Assembly (NCBI GenBank): GCA_902610675.1
Contig: CACLWP010000003.1
Location: 1 to 64,000 of the forward strand
Source: an uncultured Pelagibacteraceae bacterium
GTDB lineage: Bacteria; Pseudomonadota; Alphaproteobacteria; Pelagibacterales; Pelagibacteraceae
Reading direction: 5' to 3'
Length of the DNA: 64,000 nt
Positions 27,828 to 37,535 of the stretch are shown here, piece after piece. A program made the translations under genes and the position numbers. The first letter of the stretch is position 1. Each line of letters begins with the position of its first letter. The notes under the pieces are model-generated. The model ran no database searches, had not been told where the DNA came from, and saw nothing but the letters and a program-made list of their open reading frames with translations.

Positions 27828-28712
27828 TTAATCTATCCAAGATTTATATTTTTCTAGGTTATTAAGTATATAGTTAGGTAAAATATCTAAATTTACTTTA
27901 GTTAGATTAAATCTATTATTTTGTTTTTTTTCATTGGAGGACTTTGTATCTAGCAAATGATCATAATTTATAAATTTATTTTTGATTTTATATTCAATAT
28001 CTTTTAAATCATCATTTTTTAATTCAAATTCAGAATGCATTTCGTCATTTAAATATTTTCTTAATAATTCCTCAGGTGTTTTTAAGTTTGTAAAGTGCCA
28101 ACCTCCTTCCTCAATAATTTTTAAATCAATATATTTCATCTCAGAAAATAAAGTATCTAATCTAAAAAAACTATATTTTTTGTTTTTTATATTTCGTAAC
28201 CATGAAATATTTTTCAAGTCCTTTACTTTACAGGACTTTGAGCCAAACCAGTCTACTTTTGGATAAGCAAGATTAAATTTATAATAAAATAATTTTTGTT
28301 TAAATATTATTACTCTAGCTTTGTTAGACTTAAAATCTATTTTAGATAAATCTGGTATTTCATCATTATCACTGTAAATTATATAGTCATTTTTATCTGC
28401 ATCCTCTAATGCTTTACTGATATAATTTCTTTGTGTCTCTATTCTTTGAATACTATTTTGTCTTAATAAGTCTGAGTTTTTGTTTTGATTGAGTGTTTTT
28501 TCTACTGGATCTTTATCTATAATTATATGAACAATCTTATCTTGAAACTTTGGAAAATCTTTTTTATCAAATTTTATTTCTTTTTTTTTCCCACTATGAG
28601 AAAACGTAGCTTCACAAACTATAAATTTATCTACAAACGGATCCAGAATATTGAACCTCAAGTCCATCATCAATTTTTCCTCAAAAAATGTAGTGGTGTC
28701 AAATACTCTCAT
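27828..28712 (-). CDS. Family 17 glycosyltransferase-like protein
   Basis: MRVFDTTTFFEEKLMMDLRFNILDPFVDKFIVCEATFSHSGKKKE...YIIYSDNDEIPDLS...GGWHFTNL. Confidence 0.8.
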   Translation of the reverse strand: MRVFDTTTFFEEKLMMDLRFNILDPFVDKFIVCEATFSHSGKKKEIKFDKKDFPKFQDKIVHIIIDKDPVEKTLNQNKNSDLLRQNSIQRIETQRNYISKALEDADKNDYIIYSDNDEIPDLSKIDFKSNKARVIIFKQKLFYYKFNLAYPKVDWFGSKSCKVKDLKNISWLRNIKNKKYSFFRLDTLFSEMKYIDLKIIEEGGWHFTNLKTPEELLRKYLNDEMHSEFELKNDDLKDIEYKIKNKFINYDHLLDTKSSNEKKQNNRFNLTKVNLDILPNYILNNLEKYKSWID

Positions 28713-28775
28713 TTATGGTAAGTTTATAAATCTTTAGTTGATTGATATCAAAATAAACTATAATTAGAGCTTATT

Positions 28776-30125
28776 ATGTCAATTTTGTTCAGTAATCCTC
28801 CGTGGTGGGAAAACAAAGAGAGTAGAGGTTTTTTAAGAAAAAAGAGGTGGCGAAGAGGTGTAAGATCAGGGTCGAGATGGCCATTTACATATCTTGGAAG
28901 ATGTACACCAGATAACCCGAGAGCAAAAGATTATATCCCCTACCCTTATTTTTTGGGATACGCAACAACCTATGCATCTAAAATAATGGGAGATAAAGAA
29001 GTTTTTTTTAGAGATAGTATTGCTTTATCAGAGTCCTACGAAAGTTTTTATAAATATTTAGACACAATTCAGAAAAAAATTGAATACTTTTTGATTGAAA
29101 GTGCAACACCATCCTGGGATCACGATTACAAGCTTATAAAAGAAATAAAAGAGAAGTATCCTCATTTAAAGATAATTGTTGCAGGTCCTATTTCTACCTC
29201 CTCTCAAAAATGGGATAGTGATATTATTCATGCGGTTTTAAAAGGTGAATTTGAAAAAAATGTTATGAAAGTCGTCAATGGAAGAAGTGGTTTAATAGAA
29301 CATGATCTTTTAACTTTGGAAGAGATGAACAACTCTCCTTTTCCCTACTATGATGAAACTATTTACGATAAATATTTTGATGGAAATCCTATACCAATGA
29401 ATGAATTATCGCCACAAGCTCATATTTTAACTAGTAGAGGTTGCCCATTTAAATGTATTTTCTGTGTATGGCCAGCCACAATGACTGGCAACGATCCAGA
29501 TGGCGAAAATAAAAGAACTGTAAGACAATACTCTGCTGATTACATAAAAGGTTTTTTGGATAGATTGACAAGTGATTACAAATTTGAAGCGATTTATTTT
29601 GATGATGACACATTTAATATAGGAAATAAACATACTGTTGAAATTAGTAAAGTTGCCGGCAAATACAATATACCTTGGTTTGCAATGTGTAGAGCAGATA
29701 CTTGCAAAAAGGAAAATTGGAAAATAATGAGGGACAATGGATGTAAAGGAGTAAAAATTGGAATAGAGTCTGGAAGTCAATATGTGGTTGATAAGATTGT
29801 AAATAAACACCTTGATTTAGATTACACAAATCAACTTGTTGACCATTTAAGAAGTCTAAATATGTCTGTTCATGGAACATTTACTTATGGATTGCCAGGT
29901 GAAACAAAAGAGCAAATGTTAGAAACTAAAGAATTTATTAAAAGGACGAATTTTAATACAGTTCAAGAGTCTGGGACAGCTGAAATAGAAGGAACTCCTC
30001 TTCATACATTAAATAGCAAAAATTTAAAAAATTATCCAGGTGCAAGTATCAATACTGAATATGATAGACAGAAAGATGGGGGTAAAAAGTGGCAAAGCTT
30101 AGTAAAAAGTTTGCAAGATAATTAA
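28776..30125 (+). CDS. B12-binding-domain radical SAM protein
   Basis: SRGCPFKCIFCVWP (CxxxCxxC); N-terminal B12-binding-like domain; IGIESGSQYVVDKI; GTFTYGLPGET. Confidence 0.92.
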   Translation: MSILFSNPPWWENKESRGFLRKKRWRRGVRSGSRWPFTYLGRCTPDNPRAKDYIPYPYFLGYATTYASKIMGDKEVFFRDSIALSESYESFYKYLDTIQKKIEYFLIESATPSWDHDYKLIKEIKEKYPHLKIIVAGPISTSSQKWDSDIIHAVLKGEFEKNVMKVVNGRSGLIEHDLLTLEEMNNSPFPYYDETIYDKYFDGNPIPMNELSPQAHILTSRGCPFKCIFCVWPATMTGNDPDGENKRTVRQYSADYIKGFLDRLTSDYKFEAIYFDDDTFNIGNKHTVEISKVAGKYNIPWFAMCRADTCKKENWKIMRDNGCKGVKIGIESGSQYVVDKIVNKHLDLDYTNQLVDHLRSLNMSVHGTFTYGLPGETKEQMLETKEFIKRTNFNTVQESGTAEIEGTPLHTLNSKNLKNYPGASINTEYDRQKDGGKKWQSLVKSLQDN

Positions 30126-30132
30126 AAAATTT

Positions 30133-30984
30133 GTGAATACAAAAAGTGTAAGCATCTATATCCCAGCTTATAACGCTGAAAAAACTATTAAACATTCTTT
30201 AGAGTCCATCAAAAACCAAACATATCAGTTTAATGAAATAATAGTTATTAACGATAATTCAACTGACTTCACAAAGAATGTTGTTAAAGAGTTTAATGAT
30301 GTAAATATAATCAATAATTCAAATAATAAAGGTTTGGGATATAATAGAAACTTGGGCATGAAAAGTAGTTCTCATCAAATAGTTGCTTCTATTGATGCAG
30401 ACGTAGTCTTAGAAAAAAACTGGTTAGAGGTAATGATTCAAAATTTTGAGCAGTCTGAAAATATTATTTGTGGTGGAAAGATGATCGAAGAGTTAATTCA
30501 AAATAAATTCAATGCGTGGAGAGCGAAATATTATAGCCAAAATTGGGGTAATAAATCTTTTGAAAATCCACCTTTTTTATATGGATGTAACACTATTCAA
30601 CATAAAACTGTATGGGATACCGTTAAAGGTTATGACGAAAGTTTACATACAAATGGAGAGGATATTGATTACTCTAATAAGATTAAAGGTTACCAGCACT
30701 TAAAAATGAGGTACTGCTCAGATGCATTAGCGAAACACTTGCAAGATGATAATCTAAATACTTTATCGAATAGAGTTTGGCGTTATCATTCATTCGGTTA
30801 TAAAATCAGAAACCCCTCATTTTACAAAACTTTAAAATTATCTCTTAAGCAATTAAAATTTTTTTTTCAAAGATCTTTTCAAAACTTAATTAAGTTTGAG
30901 TTTAATTTTATATATATAAATTTTGCAATTCTAATTAAATTTATTGTATTAGAACATAGTTACTATAAAAAAATAAGAAAATGA
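30133..30984 (+). CDS. Family 2 glycosyltransferase
   Basis: VSIYIPAYNAEKTIKHSLESI...NDNSTDFT...SIDADVVLEKNWLE; GTG start. Confidence 0.9.
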   Translation: MNTKSVSIYIPAYNAEKTIKHSLESIKNQTYQFNEIIVINDNSTDFTKNVVKEFNDVNIINNSNNKGLGYNRNLGMKSSSHQIVASIDADVVLEKNWLEVMIQNFEQSENIICGGKMIEELIQNKFNAWRAKYYSQNWGNKSFENPPFLYGCNTIQHKTVWDTVKGYDESLHTNGEDIDYSNKIKGYQHLKMRYCSDALAKHLQDDNLNTLSNRVWRYHSFGYKIRNPSFYKTLKLSLKQLKFFFQRSFQNLIKFEFNFIYINFAILIKFIVLEHSYYKKIRK

Positions 30985-32003
30985 AAATTTTAATTACAGG
31001 TGGTTGTGGTTTTGTAGGAACAAATTTAACTTTATTTCTTAATTCCAAAGGTTATAAAGTGGCTAGTTTGGACAACCTTTCAAGAAAAGGTTCTAAATAT
31101 AATTTGAGTTTATTAAAAGTTAATAAAATCAAAAATTTTAATTTTGACGTTTATAATTTTAATAAAATAAAAAAATTACCCAAATATGATTTAATTATTG
31201 ATTGTTGCGCAGAAGCGGCTGTTGAAGTTTCAAAAAAAGATATCGATAGAGTCATAAATACAAATTTAATAGGAACATTAAATATTTTAAAAAAAGTAAA
31301 AAAAGATAGATCAAAGATTATTTTTCTTTCAAGCAGCAGAGTTTATCCCATTAAAGAAATGAATAATATTGTAAAAAAAAAAATTATTAATTCGAAATTA
31401 AAAATCAATAAAACTTTTGGAGAAAAAGATAAAATCCAGGGCCCAAAAACAATATATGGTGTGAGTAAATTATCATCAGAAATGTTAGTCGAAGAATTTT
31501 CTTATTTATTTGGTTCGAAATATATAATAAACCGATGTGGGGTTATTTCTGGACCTTTACAATTTGGAAAACAAGATCAAGGTTTTGTAAGTTTGTGGAT
31601 ATGGAACCATTATAAAAATAAAAAAATGAAATATATTGGTTATGGTGGATTAGGTAACCAAGTTAGGGATGTGTTACATATATATGACTTATGTGAGTTA
31701 ATATTATTGCAAATTAAAAAATTTAATAAGGTAAATAATACAATGTTTACAGTAGGTGGATCTAAAAAAAGTAATACTTCTCTGACACAATTGACAAAAA
31801 TATGTGAAAAAATAACCGGGAATAAAATTAAATTTAATAAAATTTCAAAAACATCTATTTATGATATTCCCTATTTTATTACTAACAATAATTTAGTTAC
31901 GAAAACATATGGTTGGAGGCCAAAAAGAAATATATTAAAAGTTGTGATGGATACTTTTTCTTGGTTAAAAAATAATAATTCAAAAATAAATAAATATTTT
32001 TAA
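30981..32003 (+). CDS. NAD-dependent sugar epimerase/dehydratase
   Basis: MKILITGGCGFVGTNLTLFL, FLSSSRVYP, YGVSKLSSEML. Confidence 0.9.
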   Translation: MKILITGGCGFVGTNLTLFLNSKGYKVASLDNLSRKGSKYNLSLLKVNKIKNFNFDVYNFNKIKKLPKYDLIIDCCAEAAVEVSKKDIDRVINTNLIGTLNILKKVKKDRSKIIFLSSSRVYPIKEMNNIVKKKIINSKLKINKTFGEKDKIQGPKTIYGVSKLSSEMLVEEFSYLFGSKYIINRCGVISGPLQFGKQDQGFVSLWIWNHYKNKKMKYIGYGGLGNQVRDVLHIYDLCELILLQIKKFNKVNNTMFTVGGSKKSNTSLTQLTKICEKITGNKIKFNKISKTSIYDIPYFITNNNLVTKTYGWRPKRNILKVVMDTFSWLKNNNSKINKYF

Positions 32004-33052
32004 TGTCATTAGCAATTGTAACAGGGTCAACTGGGTTAGTTGGATCAGAATCTGTGAATTTTTTTCATGATAAAGGCTTTGAAGTAATAGGAATAGACAA
32101 TAATTTAAGGAAATTTTTTTTTGGAAAAAATGGTTCTACTTCTTGGCTTAAAACTCAGCTCTTAGAAAGAAATAAAAATTTTAGAAATTATAATTTGGAT
32201 ATTCGAAATATGGATGGTTTAAATAAAATATTCAAAAGATATTCAAAAAGAATATCTGTTATAATTCACTGCGCTGCCCAACCATCACATGATTATGGGA
32301 AAAAATTTCCATTTTTAGACTTCAACGTAAATGCTACAGGAACACTTAACCTCCTAGAGTTAACCAAAAAATATTCACCAACCGCTCCTTTTATATTTAT
32401 GTCGACTAATAAAGTTTATGGAGATAATCCTAATAGACTCAACATTTATGAAAAAAATACCAGATGGGAATTAAAAAAAAGTGATAAGAATTATAAAGGT
32501 ATTAAAGAAAATTTTTCAATAGATAATGCAACACATAGTTTTTTTGGTGTCTCTAAAACTTATGCAGATTTAATTGTACAAGAATATGGAAAAAATGTCG
32601 GCTTAAAGACTGTATGTTTTAGGGGTGGATGTATAACTGGCCCAAATCACAGTGGTGCAACTCTTCATGGATTTTTATCATATTTAGTTAAAGCAAGCAT
32701 ACATCAAAAAAAATATAACTTGATTGGTTATAAAGGTAAACAAGTTCGAGATAATTTACATAGTTATGATTTAGTAAATAGTTTTTGGGAATTTTATAAA
32801 AAACCTAAAAATGGTGAGGTATATAATATGGGAGGTGGAAGATACTCTAATTGTTCAATCATTGAAGCTTTAGATCATATTGAAAAAATATCTAAAATTA
32901 GAATAAAGAGAAAAATATTAAGGATACCGAGAGTAGGTGATCATATTTGGTACATATCAGATACAACTAAATTTAAAAAACATTATCCAAAATGGAAACA
33001 AAAATATAATACGAAAAAGATTATAGAGGAATTAATTGAACATCAAAAATAA
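32003..33052 (+). CDS. NAD-dependent epimerase (CDP-paratose 2-epimerase-like)
   Basis: SLAIVTGSTGLVGSESV...IHCAAQPSHDYG...FMSTNKVYGDNPN...CFRGGCITGPNHSGATLHGFLSYLVKA. Confidence 0.87.
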   Translation: MSLAIVTGSTGLVGSESVNFFHDKGFEVIGIDNNLRKFFFGKNGSTSWLKTQLLERNKNFRNYNLDIRNMDGLNKIFKRYSKRISVIIHCAAQPSHDYGKKFPFLDFNVNATGTLNLLELTKKYSPTAPFIFMSTNKVYGDNPNRLNIYEKNTRWELKKSDKNYKGIKENFSIDNATHSFFGVSKTYADLIVQEYGKNVGLKTVCFRGGCITGPNHSGATLHGFLSYLVKASIHQKKYNLIGYKGKQVRDNLHSYDLVNSFWEFYKKPKNGEVYNMGGGRYSNCSIIEALDHIEKISKIRIKRKILRIPRVGDHIWYISDTTKFKKHYPKWKQKYNTKKIIEELIEHQK

Positions 33053-34046
33053 AAAGCTTCTTAATTTAGTAAAAAGTATTTTTGTAAAACATAAATTAAA
33101 TTCATATCATGCTGATATTTCAGCAAAAGCACTTATCAATGCTGAGTTAGTTGGAGCTTATGGTCATGGTATATCACGACTTAAAATGTACTGTGATAGA
33201 ATTAAAAAAAATTTGATAAATCCTAAACCTCGAATTAAAATTAAAAAAATTTCACGATCTATTTCTCATATAGATGCGGATAACAGTATTGGTTTTGTTG
33301 CTGCTGATATTGCTATTAAAACAGCAATAGAACATGCAAAGAAATCAGGTCTTGGCTTTGTTGCAGTAAAAAATAGTAGTCACTATGGTTTGTCTGGTTA
33401 TTACGCTGAACAAGCAATTAAAAAAAATTTAATAACAATGATTTATACTAATGCCCCTCCAGCAGTAGCACCACATGGGGCATTAAAAAGTTTATTTGGT
33501 ACAAATCCAATTTGTTTTGGGACGCCTACAGGAAACAAAGTTCCATTTATTTTAGATACATCCATTTCAAAAATTAATAGAGGAAAATTAAGGTTTGCAG
33601 AAAGAAATTTTTTAAAAATACCTAAAGATGTTGCTTTAGATAAATTTGGTAAACCAACAAATGATCCAAAAAGGGCACTTCAAGGAGTTCAGTTACCTAT
33701 TGCAGGATTTAGAGGTTCAGGATTAGCTTGGATGGTCGATATATTGAGTGGTGTTTTAACTGGTGGTAATCATTCTGGCAGAGTTAAAGATCCTTTTGAA
33801 GATTTTACTGGACCACAAAATATTGGGCATTTATTTATCACATTTAAAACAAATTTATTTGTAAAAGATTATAATAAAAGAATTAAAGATAATATCAAAA
33901 GAGTAAAACAACTACCCAAAGTTAAAGGAATGAAAGAAATAATGTATCCAGGACAAAATAAATATAAAAGATATAAAATGAACTTAAAAAAAGAGATTAA
34001 AATCTCTAAAATTATTAAGAAAGAATTAGAGATCCTAAATAACTAA
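33036..34046 (+). CDS. Ldh2-family (malate/L-lactate/sulfolactate-type) dehydrogenase
   Basis: ELVGAYGHGISRLKMYC, VKNSSHYGLSGYYAEQA, FGTNPICFGTPT; TTG start overlapping upstream gene by 17 nt. Confidence 0.87.
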   Translation: MNIKNKKLLNLVKSIFVKHKLNSYHADISAKALINAELVGAYGHGISRLKMYCDRIKKNLINPKPRIKIKKISRSISHIDADNSIGFVAADIAIKTAIEHAKKSGLGFVAVKNSSHYGLSGYYAEQAIKKNLITMIYTNAPPAVAPHGALKSLFGTNPICFGTPTGNKVPFILDTSISKINRGKLRFAERNFLKIPKDVALDKFGKPTNDPKRALQGVQLPIAGFRGSGLAWMVDILSGVLTGGNHSGRVKDPFEDFTGPQNIGHLFITFKTNLFVKDYNKRIKDNIKRVKQLPKVKGMKEIMYPGQNKYKRYKMNLKKEIKISKIIKKELEILNN

Positions 34047-34048
34047 TT

Positions 34049-34960
34049 ATGCTTTCAAATAAAGAAATTATTGTTCCAAATAATCTATTAAATGCTTCTC
34101 TAAAAAATAAAGGAGTGAAAGCAGGAATTGTCAATGCCGGGAAACCATTGCCAATGTTATCTGTTCAAGATGCAGTAAAAGAAAATTTGATTGATCCAAT
34201 TTTTATAGGAGATGAAAAAGAAATTCTAAAGTGTGCAGAAGATTTAAAGTGGGATATTTCTAAATATGAAATTATTAATGAACCAGTTGAAAATAATACT
34301 GCAGGTATAGCCGCAAAACTTGCTAGTGAAGGAAAAATAAGAATTATAGTCAAAGGACATATTCATACAGATATTTTAATGAAAGCGGTTTTAAAAAGAG
34401 AATACAATTTGATGGGTAAAACTAGGTTAAGTCATATCTGGCATATGACGTTAGAAAAAGATGATAAACCTCTTATAATTACTGATGGTGCTTTAAATGT
34501 GTTACCAAATGTAAAAACCAAAATGCATATCTTAAAAAACGTAATTAATTTTTCTCATAGAATTGGAATTGAAAGACCAAAAATTGCAGTATTGTCTGCC
34601 ACAGAAGAAGTTTTAGATAGTGTTCCAAGTTCTAAAGAGGCTGAAGAAATTACAATTCTTGCAAAAAAAGAAAATTTAAATGCTGATGTATTTGGACCTT
34701 TAGCTTTTGATAATAGTATATCAAAAAAATCTGCAACTATTAAAGGTATTAAAAATGAAGTTGCGGGAATTGCTGATGTTTTATTAGTGCCGAGTGTTGA
34801 GACAGGTAATGCATTGGTAAAGATGTTGATATATTTTAGTGGTGCGTGTGCTGCAGGAGTAGTTGTGGGTGGTAAAGTACCTGTAGTAATAACTAGCCGT
34901 TCTGATGAGGCACCTGCAAGACTAGCATCAATAGCTGCAGCTGTTGTTGCACTAGATTAA
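34049..34960 (+). CDS. Phosphate acetyl/butyryltransferase family protein
   Basis: IVKGHIHTDILMKAVL, LSHIWHMT, LLVPSVETGNALVKMLIYFSGACAAGVVVGGKVPVVITSRSD. Confidence 0.88.
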   Translation: MLSNKEIIVPNNLLNASLKNKGVKAGIVNAGKPLPMLSVQDAVKENLIDPIFIGDEKEILKCAEDLKWDISKYEIINEPVENNTAGIAAKLASEGKIRIIVKGHIHTDILMKAVLKREYNLMGKTRLSHIWHMTLEKDDKPLIITDGALNVLPNVKTKMHILKNVINFSHRIGIERPKIAVLSATEEVLDSVPSSKEAEEITILAKKENLNADVFGPLAFDNSISKKSATIKGIKNEVAGIADVLLVPSVETGNALVKMLIYFSGACAAGVVVGGKVPVVITSRSDEAPARLASIAAAVVALD

Positions 34961-35022
34961 ATGTTTGATTGCAATAAAATTAAATTTGTCTTAAATAATT
35001 CATCAATTATAAAAATGTATTA

Positions 35023-36309
35023 ATGGCCATTACTTATTTAAAAAGATCTCCTAAAACTTCGTCTACTGACGATAATAAGACAACTGGAATAGTTCAAGAT
35101 TTACTAAAAAATATCGAAACAACAAAAGAGCAAGGCTGTATCGATTTAACTAGAAAATTCGATAAGTATTATGGGGATATAATAGTATCAAAAGATAAAA
35201 TTGAGGAAATTAAAAAAACATTAGATCAAAAAACTAAAGATGATATTCAATTTTCATTTGAAAGAGTTAGAAAATTTGCTGAAGCACAACTTAAAAATTA
35301 TGGACAAGATTTCGAGATAGAACTTTCTGATGGTTTGTATGCAGGTCAAAAATTAGTACCTGTAAATACAGCAGGTTGCTACATCCCAGGTGGAAGATAT
35401 GCTCACATTGCATCTGCTGTAATGAGTGTAACTACAGCAAAAGTTGCTGGAGTAAAAAATATTATTGCATGTAGCCCTCCTAAAGAAAGTATTGGTGCCC
35501 ACCCTACTATTGTATATACAGCTGATCTTTGCGGTGCAGATATTATTTTAAATTTGGGTGGTGTTCCCGCAATTGCAGCAATGACCAATGGATTATTTAA
35601 AAATCCCCCTGCAGATATAATTGTAGGACCAGGAAATCAGTTTGTAGCTGAGGCTAAAAGAATTTTGTATGGAAAAGTTGGTATAGATCTATTTGCAGGA
35701 CCAACTGAAATTGGAATTATAGCTGATGCTAAAGCTGATCCAGAAATTGTTGCTGTAGATTTAGTAGGACAAGCAGAGCATGGATATAATTCACCATGTT
35801 GGCTTTATACAACTAGTAAAGAATTAGCTGAAAAAGTAATGAAAAGAGTACCAGAATTAATTGCAGAACTTCCAGAAGTTCCAAGAACAAGTGCTGAAGC
35901 AGCCTGGAGAGACTATGGTGAAGTAATTCTTTGTGACACTGATGAGGAAATACTAAAAATTAGTGACGAATATGCACCTGAACATTTAGAAGTACAGACT
36001 GAAAACTTAAAATGGTTTCATGAAAGATTAACAAATTACGGATCATTGTTTGTAGGTGAAGAAACAACTGTTGCATATGGCGACAAATGTTCTGGTACAA
36101 ATCATATATTGCCGACTAAAGGAGCAGGAAAATATACTGGTGGATTATTTGTTGGAAAATTTATTAAAACATTAAGCTTTCAAAGAATGACAAAACAATC
36201 TACTAAATTAGTTGGTACTGCTGCAGCTAGAATTTCTAGATATGAGGGAATGGAAGCTCATGCAAGGACGGGTGATGTAAGGTTAAGAAAATACGGTTTT
36301 TCTAATTAA
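35023..36309 (+). CDS. Histidinol dehydrogenase superfamily protein, probably HpsN-like (sulfopropanediol 3-dehydrogenase)
   Basis: VNTAGCYIPGGRYAHIASAVMSVTTAKVAGV...VGPGNQFVAEAKR...GIDLFAGPTEIGIIAD...DKCSGTNHILPT; context not his operon. Confidence 0.85.
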   Translation: MAITYLKRSPKTSSTDDNKTTGIVQDLLKNIETTKEQGCIDLTRKFDKYYGDIIVSKDKIEEIKKTLDQKTKDDIQFSFERVRKFAEAQLKNYGQDFEIELSDGLYAGQKLVPVNTAGCYIPGGRYAHIASAVMSVTTAKVAGVKNIIACSPPKESIGAHPTIVYTADLCGADIILNLGGVPAIAAMTNGLFKNPPADIIVGPGNQFVAEAKRILYGKVGIDLFAGPTEIGIIADAKADPEIVAVDLVGQAEHGYNSPCWLYTTSKELAEKVMKRVPELIAELPEVPRTSAEAAWRDYGEVILCDTDEEILKISDEYAPEHLEVQTENLKWFHERLTNYGSLFVGEETTVAYGDKCSGTNHILPTKGAGKYTGGLFVGKFIKTLSFQRMTKQSTKLVGTAAARISRYEGMEAHARTGDVRLRKYGFSN

Positions 36310-36767
36310 TTCTCTGGTTTAAAGATTAAACACAATCCATTATTACAAAATCTTTTACCACTAGCACTTGGACCATCTAAAAAAACATGACCGTGATGTA
36401 CACCACAATTTGCACAATGATATTCCATTCTCCTCATTCCAAAAGAATAATCTATTTTTGTTTTAAAAGCTCCTGGTAATGCCTCTGAAAATGATGGCCA
36501 ACCCGTACCACTGTCAAATTTTGCACTTGAGGAAAATAATTTAGCTCCACAGTTCGCACAATGATAAAATCCTTCTCTATTTTCCTTGAGTAATTCACTT
36601 GTAAAAGGTCTTTCAGTGCCCTCGTTAAACATAATATTTTTTTGTTTTTTTGAAAGATTTTTATTTATGATTTTTTTTGTTGCTGAATATAAAAATTTAT
36701 AAGGTAAGGAAATGAAAGTTAAAAATGTAAGACTAATTGTTTTTAAAAATTTCCTTCGAAAAATCAT
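36306..36767 (-). CDS. msrB: Peptide-methionine (R)-S-oxide reductase with Tat-like signal
   Basis: FRRKFLK signal; HCANCGAKLF...FDSGTGWPSF...YHCANCGVHHGHVFLDGP...RFCNNG. Confidence 0.92.
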   Translation of the reverse strand: MIFRRKFLKTISLTFLTFISLPYKFLYSATKKIINKNLSKKQKNIMFNEGTERPFTSELLKENREGFYHCANCGAKLFSSSAKFDSGTGWPSFSEALPGAFKTKIDYSFGMRRMEYHCANCGVHHGHVFLDGPSASGKRFCNNGLCLIFKPEN

Positions 36768-36778
36768 TTAAAATCTAA

Positions 36779-37468
36779 TTAACCTAAAATTTCTTTAGGA
36801 TTTTTTTCCTCAGCTCTTTTTTCTTTGGCTTTATTTTTTTTGTAGGCTAATTTTGATTTCTTTAAATTAATTAAATCAGCAAACTTGTGATTTACATCTC
36901 TATGATCTGCTTCATCATCTCTGATTACTCTTACAACATCTTTAAGTGTAGCATGGAGTGGTAAATTCCAATAATTTATAGCGATTAGTGGAGCAGGTTG
37001 ATCTGGGATAGTTCCTGCTTCAAGTTCATTTAAATATTCTGTATAACTAATTACCGCTTCTTCCTCGAAGTAACCTACAATTCTATGAGCAGTTCTCTGA
37101 GAGACTAAATATATAATTGCATAAGTTAAAATAAATATAAATTGAGCAACCATTATTATAAATCTTTCAAGAGCAGTTGGTTTTGCAACATGTATAAAAG
37201 TCATTAAATGCATTCTTTCGTTTTCAGCTTCGTCTAAGAGAGTTTTAATCCAGCCTTTGTCATCCTCAATTTTTCTAAGTGATTTTAAGTGTAGTAACAT
37301 TCCTGCTACCATTCCTGGAACTGCAGCAACAGTTTCAAGAACAACAGCTCTGTGACCATATCTTTTTTTAAAGAAAGTATCTGCTAATAAACGTAAAAAT
37401 TTAGTAAATAATAAAGCAACTTTATCACTAAAATTTTTTGGTTTAAAATGTGTATCTAAATCACTCAT
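36779..37468 (-). CDS. aox: Alternative (ubiquinol) oxidase, AOX
   Basis: Diiron motifs [46 protein letters not shown]. Confidence 0.93.
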   Translation of the reverse strand: MSDLDTHFKPKNFSDKVALLFTKFLRLLADTFFKKRYGHRAVVLETVAAVPGMVAGMLLHLKSLRKIEDDKGWIKTLLDEAENERMHLMTFIHVAKPTALERFIIMVAQFIFILTYAIIYLVSQRTAHRIVGYFEEEAVISYTEYLNELEAGTIPDQPAPLIAINYWNLPLHATLKDVVRVIRDDEADHRDVNHKFADLINLKKSKLAYKKNKAKEKRAEEKNPKEILG

Positions 37469-37535
37469 ATCTTTAAAATAATAATAAATTTGAAATTTAA
37501 CATGCGCTATAATTGTCTATAAAAATATTGATTTA

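Noticed and set aside
29427-29880. Minus-strand ORFs 29427-29810 and 29644-29880
   Set aside because: Antisense to the radical SAM gene, overlapping each other, no recognisable domain
35023-36309. Calling this gene hisD of histidine biosynthesis
   Set aside because: No other his genes adjacent; sequence around the NTAGCYIPGG and DKCSGTNHILPT motifs and Ldh2/Pta neighbours look more HpsN-like; left as family-level call
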